From an uncultured Collinsella sp. (GTDB lineage Bacteria; Actinomycetota; Coriobacteriia; Coriobacteriales; Coriobacteriaceae): a stretch of DNA of 16,053 nt. The translations under genes were made by a program, and so were the position numbers. This document shows positions 11,765 to 16,053 of the stretch, one piece after another. The stretch covers positions 1 through 16,053 of the forward strand of contig CATYLC010000030.1 in assembly GCA_958408685.1 (NCBI GenBank), given 5' to 3'. Under the pieces are notes generated by a model. That model ran no database searches. It saw nothing but the letters and a program-made list of their open reading frames with translations, and had not been told where the DNA came from. How positions within the stretch are numbered: position 1 is the stretch's first letter; each line of letters begins with the position of its first letter.

Positions 11765-12474
11765 TACTGACCCCTCCTCTCGGAGTTACGACGACGAGGA
11801 CGGGAAGAGCCCTCGAGTGCAGGGTTGGGAACAGGCTGGCCCGGGAGCTTCTCGCCCAGGTAGATCCAGACCTTCACGCCGCAAGCGCCCATGGTGGTGC
11901 TGGCGACAGCCGTGCCGTAGTCGATCTTGGCACGGAGGGTGTGCAGAGGCACGCGACCCTCGCGGTACCACTCACGACGGCCCATCTCAGCACCGCCGAG
12001 ACGACCGGAGCACTGGATACGGATGCCCTTAGCGCCGGCCTTGCGGGCGGACTGGACAGCCTTGCGCATAGCGCGACGGAAGGCAACGCGGCCCTCGAGC
12101 TGCTCGGCGATAGACTGAGCAACGAGGTTGGCGTCGAGCTCGGGGCGCTTGATCTCGACAACGTCGACGGAGAGCTGGCCCTTGGAGACGCCAGCGACCT
12201 TCTCGAGCTCGGTGCGGAGGGTATCGATCTCGGCACCCTTCTTACCGATGACAACGCCGGGGCGAGCGGTGAGGATGATGACCTTCACCTTGTCGCCAGC
12301 GCGCTCGATCTCGACGCGGGAGACAGCTGCGCGGGAAAGACGCTTCTCGAGGTACTTGCGGATCTCGAGATCGTTACCGAGGGTCTTAGCGTAATCCTTC
12401 TCTGCGAACCAGCGGGAGCGCCAGTTCTCGGTGATGCCAAGACGGAAGCCGGTGGGGTAGACTTTCTGACCCAT
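11764..12474 (-). CDS. rpsC: 30S ribosomal protein S3
   Basis: A 236-residue S3 with the N-terminal MGQKVYPTGFRLGI, the KH-domain loop VVIGKKG (74-80) and the C-terminal domain GAKGIRIQCSGRLGGAEM. It forms part of the mRNA entry channel. The tail is Arg-rich (SSRPRRRNSERRGQ). It is separated from the rplV stop by 6 bp, with a GGAGG-type site inside the rplV end, and overlaps rplP. Confidence 0.97.
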   Translation of the reverse strand: MGQKVYPTGFRLGITENWRSRWFAEKDYAKTLGNDLEIRKYLEKRLSRAAVSRVEIERAGDKVKVIILTARPGVVIGKKGAEIDTLRTELEKVAGVSKGQLSVDVVEIKRPELDANLVAQSIAEQLEGRVAFRRAMRKAVQSARKAGAKGIRIQCSGRLGGAEMGRREWYREGRVPLHTLRAKIDYGTAVASTTMGACGVKVWIYLGEKLPGQPVPNPALEGSSRPRRRNSERRGQ

Positions 12475-12480
12475 ACAGCT

Positions 12481-12852
12481 TTACGCCTCCTTTCGAGGAG
12501 CAACGACGACGGTGATGTGGGAAGTACGCTTCAGAATGCGAGAAGCGGAACCCTTGGCGCGGGGACGGATGCGCTTAAGCGTCGGACCCTCGTCAACATA
12601 GGCAGCGGCGACAACCAGGTTGTCGGCACGCAGACCGTTGTTGTTCTCGGCGTTCGCAACGGCGGAACGGAGAACCTTCTCGACATCCACGGCGACGGCG
12701 CGGTCGCAGAAGTGGAGGATGTCGAAGGCCTGAGCGACAGGCTTGCGGCGGATCAGATCGACCACCAGGCGGGCCTTGCTGGGGGAAACACGCACGTACT
12801 TAGCGACGGCGCGAACCTCGGTGGCCTCAGTTTCAATAGACTTAGTTGCCAT
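12481..12852 (-). CDS. rplV: 50S ribosomal protein L22
   Basis: A 123-residue L22, which lines the exit tunnel. Conserved parts are AKYVRVSPSKARLVVDLIRR, SAVANAENN and GPTLKRIRPRAKGSASRILK with the following RTSHITVVV, covering the globular body and the tunnel hairpin. The first ~12 residues form an Ala/Thr/Glu-rich N-terminal extension compared with the shortest homologues. The ATG at 12852 is preceded by a GGGGG run. Confidence 0.97.
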   Translation of the reverse strand: MATKSIETEATEVRAVAKYVRVSPSKARLVVDLIRRKPVAQAFDILHFCDRAVAVDVEKVLRSAVANAENNNGLRADNLVVAAAYVDEGPTLKRIRPRAKGSASRILKRTSHITVVVAPRKEA

Positions 12853-12866
12853 TTACGGTTAACCCC

Positions 12867-13127
12867 CTATTTGGCCTTGTGGCCACGGAACGTACGAGTC
12901 GGCGCGAACTCGCCGAGCTTGTGACCAACCATGGACTCGGTAACATACACGGGCACATGCTTGCGGCCGTCGTGGACGGCGATGGTGTGACCAACCATCT
13001 CGGGGAAGATGGTGGACGCGCGGGACCAGGTCTTCACGACGTCCTTCTTGCCAGCCTCGTTCATCGCGGTGATACGCGAGAGAAGGCGAGTCTCCACGAA
13101 CGGGCCCTTTTTGAGACTTCTGCTCAT
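12867..13127 (-). CDS. rpsS: 30S ribosomal protein S19
   Basis: An 86-residue S19 of the 30S head. It begins MSRSLKKGPFV and carries the conserved TWSRASTIFPEMVGHTIAVH and FAPTRTFRGH segments. The start at 13127 matches all family members; the same-strand frame running further upstream to 13290 is in another frame. It lies 32 bp after rplB and 14 bp before rplV. Confidence 0.97.
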   Translation of the reverse strand: MSRSLKKGPFVETRLLSRITAMNEAGKKDVVKTWSRASTIFPEMVGHTIAVHDGRKHVPVYVTESMVGHKLGEFAPTRTFRGHKAK

Positions 13128-13159
13128 AAGTGCTTTCTCCTAAAACTCGGTATCCGAAA

Positions 13160-13990
13160 TTACTTCTTACGGCGACGAATGATGTGCTGGTTCGAGACCT
13201 TCTTCTTCTTGCGCGTACGAAGGCCCTTCGTCGGCTTACCCCAGGGGGTAACAGAGGGACGACCAGAGGTGTGGTTCTTGCCCTCGCCACCGCCGTGCGG
13301 GTGGTCGACAGGGTTCATGACGGTACCGCGGACGGTCGGGCGCACGTTCATGTGACGCTTACGGCCGGCCTTGCCGATGACGATGTTGGCGTGATCGGCG
13401 TTGCCGACCTCACCGACGGTGGCGCGGCAGGTAACGAGGATGCGGCGCATCTCAGAGGAAGGCATACGAACGATAGCGTACTTGCCCTCCTTACCCATCA
13501 GCTGGCAGGAGTTACCGGCGGAACGGGCGATAGCGGCGCCCTTGCCCGGCTGGAACTCGACGGCGTGGATGAGCGTACCGACGGGGATGTCGGCGAGGGG
13601 CAGAGCGTTGCCCGGCTTGATGTCGGCGTCAGAACCGGACATGATGGTCTGACCGACCTCGAGGCCCTTGGGGGCCAGGATGTAGCGCTTCTCACCGTCA
13701 GCGTAGTGCAGCAGAGCGATGCGAGCGGAACGGTTCGGATCGTACTCGATCGTGGCAACCTTGGCGGGCACGCCGTCCTTGTTGCGCTTGAAGTCGATCA
13801 CGCGGTAACGACGCTTCACGCCGCCGCCCTGGTGGCGGGTGGTGATGCGACCGTTGTTGTTACGACCGGCCTTCTTGGGCAGGGGCTCGAGAAGAGACTT
13901 CTCGGGCTTGGTGCAGGTGATCTCGGAGAAATCGGAGATCGTCTGCCAACGCCTACCAGCGGAGGTCGGCTTAAGGTGCTTTACAGCCAT
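13160..13990 (-). CDS. rplB: 50S ribosomal protein L2
   Basis: A 276-residue L2, a core 23S rRNA-binding protein next to the peptidyl transferase centre. It shows TTRHQGGGVKRRYRVIDFKR (50-69) and NPVDHPHGGGEGK (226-238), with the functionally important His230 equivalent to E. coli His229. The frame is open to 14065, but the ATG at 13990 gives the family start MAVKHLKPTSAGRR and has AAGGGA upstream. The preceding 179-nt gap is unusually long for this operon and carries a hairpin and a promoter-like motif. Confidence 0.97.
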   Translation of the reverse strand: MAVKHLKPTSAGRRWQTISDFSEITCTKPEKSLLEPLPKKAGRNNNGRITTRHQGGGVKRRYRVIDFKRNKDGVPAKVATIEYDPNRSARIALLHYADGEKRYILAPKGLEVGQTIMSGSDADIKPGNALPLADIPVGTLIHAVEFQPGKGAAIARSAGNSCQLMGKEGKYAIVRMPSSEMRRILVTCRATVGEVGNADHANIVIGKAGRKRHMNVRPTVRGTVMNPVDHPHGGGEGKNHTSGRPSVTPWGKPTKGLRTRKKKKVSNQHIIRRRKK

Positions 13991-14070
13991 TACAATCCCT
14001 TTCAATAGGAATCCGTTAGCCATCGCAGACAGGGATTTGAGGTTCTGCCTCGGGTGCGATGACACCGGAC

Positions 14071-14095
14071 GTATACACGGTTCCGGGCGTGTCCA
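14071..14095 (-). promoter_or_regulatory. 25-bp motif upstream of rplB, shared with the rplC leader
   Basis: Read on the minus strand this is TGGACACGCCCG followed by GAACCGTGTATAC. It matches 22 of 25 bases of the motif at 15936-15960 upstream of rplC. It contains a TATAC -10-like core, but a TTGACA-like TGGACA lies only 14 bp before it, too close for a standard sigma-70 promoter. It starts ~81-105 nt before the rplB start codon. Confidence 0.5.
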
Positions 14096-14115
14096 TTTTA
14101 TACGCCCAAAACCTT

Positions 14116-14151
14116 GAGCTCTCGCCTCCCCTATTTGGGAGGCATGAGCTC
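14116..14151 (-). terminator. Hairpin between rplW and rplB, possible attenuator
   Basis: The stem is GAGCTC (14146-14151 with 14116-14121), a 2x2 internal mismatch, then the 7-bp GCCTCCC/GGGAGGC with a 6-nt loop. On the minus strand it begins 18 nt after the rplW stop and is followed by AAGGTTTT, a weak and displaced U tract. It may be a partial terminator, a processing site or an mRNA stabiliser. Confidence 0.5.
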
Positions 14152-14169
14152 ACTCAACAGCAGCGAGTC

Positions 14170-14457
14170 TTAGGCCTGGTTGCCAAAGACCTCGATGGTG
14201 TCGCCCTCGGCCAGCGTGACGATGGCCTTCTTCCAAGAACGGGTCTTGCCGGCGACATAGCGCACGCGCTTGGTCTTGGGCTTGACCGTCAGGGTGTTCA
14301 CGCGAACGACCTTGACGCCGAAGATCTCCTCGACAGCGTCCTTGATCTGATACTTGTTAGCATCCTTGGCGACCTCGAACGTGTACTTGTTCAGCTCCAT
14401 GCCGGAGAAGGAACGCTCGGACACGATCGGACGGATGATGATCTCGTGGGCGGTCAT
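14170..14457 (-). CDS. rplW: 50S ribosomal protein L23
   Basis: A 95-residue L23, the tunnel-exit protein that docks trigger factor and SRP. Conserved segments are IIRPIVSERSF, NKYTFEVAKDANKYQIKDAV and VNTLTVKPKTKRVRY. The ATG follows directly on the rplD stop (TAA ATG), so the pair is translationally coupled. The stop is followed by the hairpin at 14116-14151. Confidence 0.97.
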   Translation of the reverse strand: MTAHEIIIRPIVSERSFSGMELNKYTFEVAKDANKYQIKDAVEEIFGVKVVRVNTLTVKPKTKRVRYVAGKTRSWKKAIVTLAEGDTIEVFGNQA

Positions 14458-15084
14458 TTATGCAAGCACCTCCCCGAAGTGAGCGGCGATGTCGGCGGGC
14501 ATCAGCACGGCGTTGTTGTTGACGAGATCGTAGGTGTTGGCCTCGTCGGCAGTGATGATGAACGTCTTGGGAATGTTGCGGAACGACAGGTAGGCGTTGA
14601 CGTCCTCATCGCGAACGATGATGGTCAGACGCTTGCCCTCAAGGCCGAGAGCCTTGAGCATGGCGACGGCAGCCTTGGTGGAAGGCTTCTCGAAGCCGTA
14701 GTCGTCGACGAGCACGAGCTCGCCATCGGCCAGCTTGGCGGACAGCGCGGAGCGCATAGCCAGCTTGACCTCCTTGTTGTTCATACGCTTAGCGTAGGAA
14801 CGGGGCTTGGGGGCGAAGACAACGCCACCGTGACGCCACTGGGCAGCACGGATGGAACCCTGGCGGGCACGGCCGGTGCCCTTCTGACGCCAAGGCTTCT
14901 TGCCGCCACCGGAAACCTCAGAGCGGCCCTTAGCGGACTGGGTGCCCTGACGCCAAGAGGCCATCTGGCACTTGACGATGTGGTGCATAACGTGGATGTT
15001 CGGCTCGATGCCGTACACCTCAGCGGCGAGCTCGGCCTCGGCGACCTTCTTGCCCTCGCTGTTCTTTACTTCAAACTTTGCCAT
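14458..15084 (-). CDS. rplD: 50S ribosomal protein L4
   Basis: A 208-residue L4, a 23S rRNA-binding protein whose long loop reaches the exit tunnel. The loop is visible as GRSEVSGGGKKPWRQKGTGR and ARQGSIRAAQWRHGGVVFAP. In E. coli L4 also represses its own operon through the S10 leader; whether it does so here is unknown, but a structured leader precedes rplC. AAGGAGA lies 8 nt before the ATG at 15084. Confidence 0.97.
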   Translation of the reverse strand: MAKFEVKNSEGKKVAEAELAAEVYGIEPNIHVMHHIVKCQMASWRQGTQSAKGRSEVSGGGKKPWRQKGTGRARQGSIRAAQWRHGGVVFAPKPRSYAKRMNNKEVKLAMRSALSAKLADGELVLVDDYGFEKPSTKAAVAMLKALGLEGKRLTIIVRDEDVNAYLSFRNIPKTFIITADEANTYDLVNNNAVLMPADIAAHFGEVLA

Positions 15085-15130
15085 TTAAGTGTTCTCCTTG
15101 GTATGACGCTGGGCTAAATGGGCTGGGCCC

Positions 15131-15751
15131 TTAGGCCATACGGATGGCGACGAGACCATTCTTGGCACCCGGGACAGCGCCCTTGACCAAGATGAGGTTC
15201 TGCTCGGCATCGATGCGGACAACGGAAAGGTTCTTGACGGTAACGCGCTCGTTACCCATGTGACCGGCCATCTTGACGCCCTTGAGGACGCGCGCAGGAT
15301 AGGCGCACTGACCGATAGAACCGGGGTGACGCTGGAAGTGAGAACCATGCGTCATAGGACCGCGGCGCTGACCCCAGCGCTTGATGCGACCCTGGAAGCC
15401 CTTACCCTTGGAGGTACCGATGACGTCGACCTTCTCGACATCAGCGAAATCAGCGACGGTGACGACCTCGCCGACCTTGTGCTCCTCGCCGTTCTCGACG
15501 CGGACCTCACGAAGGAAACGGACAGGCTCGACGCCAGCCTTGGCGAAGTGACCAGCCATGGGCTTGTTCACGTTCTTGGCCTTGATGTCGCCGAAACCGA
15601 TCTGGACGGCGTCATAGCCGTCGGTTGCCTGAGTTTTAACCTGCGAGACAGCGCAGGGGCCAGCCTGGATGACCGTGACGGGAACGACGTTGTCGTCCTC
15701 GTCCCAAACCTGGGTCATGCCAATCTTGCGGCCGAGAATCATGCTGATCAA
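15131..15751 (-). CDS. rplC: 50S ribosomal protein L3
   Basis: L3 is an early 23S assembly protein. It reads ILGRKIGMTQVWDEDDNVVPVTVIQAGPC at the start (residues 5-33) and has the central loop TSKGKGFQGRIKRWG and GPMTHGSHFQRHPGSIG. I favour the TTG at 15749-15751 (MISMILGRK, 206 residues): a GGGAT site lies 6 nt before it and related L3 proteins begin MIS/MIN. The ATG at 15740-15742 is an alternative that loses three residues and has no clear binding site. In most bacteria rpsJ lies immediately upstream; here no rpsJ is found in the next 302 bp. Confidence 0.96.
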   Translation of the reverse strand: MISMILGRKIGMTQVWDEDDNVVPVTVIQAGPCAVSQVKTQATDGYDAVQIGFGDIKAKNVNKPMAGHFAKAGVEPVRFLREVRVENGEEHKVGEVVTVADFADVEKVDVIGTSKGKGFQGRIKRWGQRRGPMTHGSHFQRHPGSIGQCAYPARVLKGVKMAGHMGNERVTVKNLSVVRIDAEQNLILVKGAVPGAKNGLVAIRMA

Positions 15752-15759
15752 GATATGAT

Positions 15760-15823
15760 CCCAACTCTCGCGTGGTCTTGGGACAATGCGTACACCACCG
15801 AGCGTACGCCCCTAGAGGACCAC
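15760..15823 (-). promoter_or_regulatory. Structured rplC leader with competing helices
   Basis: On the minus strand nested helices can form: GTGGTC (15823-15818) with GACCAC (15777-15772), GGG (15812-15810) with CCC (15782-15780), and GCGTAC (15809-15804) with GTACGC (15793-15788). A competing hairpin pairs CCCAA (15782-15778) with TTGGG (15764-15760). That hairpin would bury the GGGAT ribosome binding site of rplC and cannot coexist with the outer helices. This is the form expected of an autoregulatory or antitermination leader, but it is deduced by eye. Confidence 0.4.
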
Positions 15824-15934
15824 TACTTACACGACGTGCTCCCCAGTCTTGTATAGCGTCCGGACTACCTGACAACCCTATTAAGCAGGCATTTTGTCCA
15901 GCCAGAATACTCCCCTGGTTTCACACAGCTGTTT

Positions 15935-15960
15935 AGTATACACGGCTGCGGGCGTATCCA
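15935..15960 (-). promoter_or_regulatory. Candidate promoter and 25-bp motif upstream of rplC
   Basis: On the minus strand TATACT (15940-15935) is a 5/6 match to the -10 consensus. A start ~7 nt later would give a leader of about 175 nt before rplC. At 18 bp the -35 is TCGATG (3/6). The block 15936-15960 is the partner of the motif at 14071-14095 (22/25 identical). No gene is present in 15752-16053. Confidence 0.5.
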
Positions 15961-16037
15961 TCGAGATTCATATTTCACTCACATTGTTTACGCAGGTACC
16001 TTGATTCTCATTTTCATTGCAACAGCCTCAGGACTCA

Positions 16038-16053
16038 GCGCAACGCGTTGCGC
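16038..16053. repeat. 16-bp perfect palindrome at the window end
   Basis: GCGCAACGCGTTGCGC is its own reverse complement and occupies the last 16 bases. It may be the core of a longer inverted repeat beyond the window, an operator, or chance. No U tract is visible on the minus side. Confidence 0.5.

Noticed and set aside
13991..14065. 25-residue N-terminal extension of L2
   Set aside because: The ATG at 13990 has AAGGGA upstream and gives the conserved L2 start; the extension covers the gap containing regulatory sequence.
15752..16053. The end of an rpsJ gene upstream of rplC
   Set aside because: None of the minus-strand frames reads like the S10 C-terminus, and the same-strand frame 15636-15875 overlaps rplC out of frame.
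1..16053. CRISPR array, tRNA or rRNA genes
   Set aside because: No regularly spaced repeats were found, and I recognised no tRNA cloverleaf or rRNA core sequence on either strand by eye.

Overview
The window looks like a chromosomal segment of a high-GC Gram-positive gut bacterium of the class Coriobacteriia, with Collinsella or a close relative most likely. The basis is the ribosomal proteins (L24 with a four-cysteine zinc ribbon, L16 with an Ala/Glu-rich tail), the high GC content, and an IS3/IS150-type transposase remnant of a kind I associate with Collinsella. This assignment is an inference from reading, not from a database search. Every intact gene lies on the minus strand. The plus strand holds only gene and IS remnants.

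Layout by position. 1-307: no intact gene; a plus-strand terminator, then what looks like the left end of an IS200/IS605 element. 308-585: the first ~19 codons of an IS200-type TnpA joined to the last ~75 codons of a DegV-family protein (a deletion scar). 619-668: a long convergent terminator. 701-5328: a six-gene carbohydrate operon read right to left as PTS IIB, IIC, IID, IIA (mannose/fructose/sorbose family), then a DUF2961/GH172 glycoside hydrolase, then a ROK sugar kinase of the fructokinase type. 5450-8191: a 913-residue LevR-like PTS-controlled regulator just upstream on the same strand. 8418-8745: the C-terminal half of an MTA/SAH nucleosidase, cut off where an internally deleted IS3-family transposase begins (8746-9337, plus strand). 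9338-9899: no gene found. 9900-15751: a ribosomal protein operon (rplC-rplD-rplW-rplB-rpsS-rplV-rpsC-rplP-rpmC-rpsQ-rplN-rplX) that ends at a strong terminator right after rplX. 15752-16053: a gene-free, structured leader upstream of rplC.

How the genes fit together. The PTS should import and phosphorylate a sugar. The hydrolase has no signal peptide and sits in the same operon, so it probably acts on the imported (phospho)glycoside. The ROK kinase would phosphorylate the free hexose released. Characterised GH172 enzymes act on alpha-fructofuranosides (difructose dianhydride I) or D-arabinofuranosides, and the kinase resembles fructokinases, so a dedicated cytoplasmic route for an unusual fructofuranoside is a reasonable hypothesis. 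The regulator carries the PRD and EIIA-like domains that read PTS phosphorylation. Its AAA+ module, however, has lost the sigma-54 contact motif and the Walker B acidic residues, and the operon has a sigma-70-type -10 box instead of a sigma-54 promoter.

The sugar locus is flanked on both sides by housekeeping-gene fragments fused to IS debris (degV/IS200 on the left, mtnN/IS3 on the right). The S10-spc ribosomal cluster is interrupted after rplX on the side facing this debris. Together these suggest a rearrangement hotspot.
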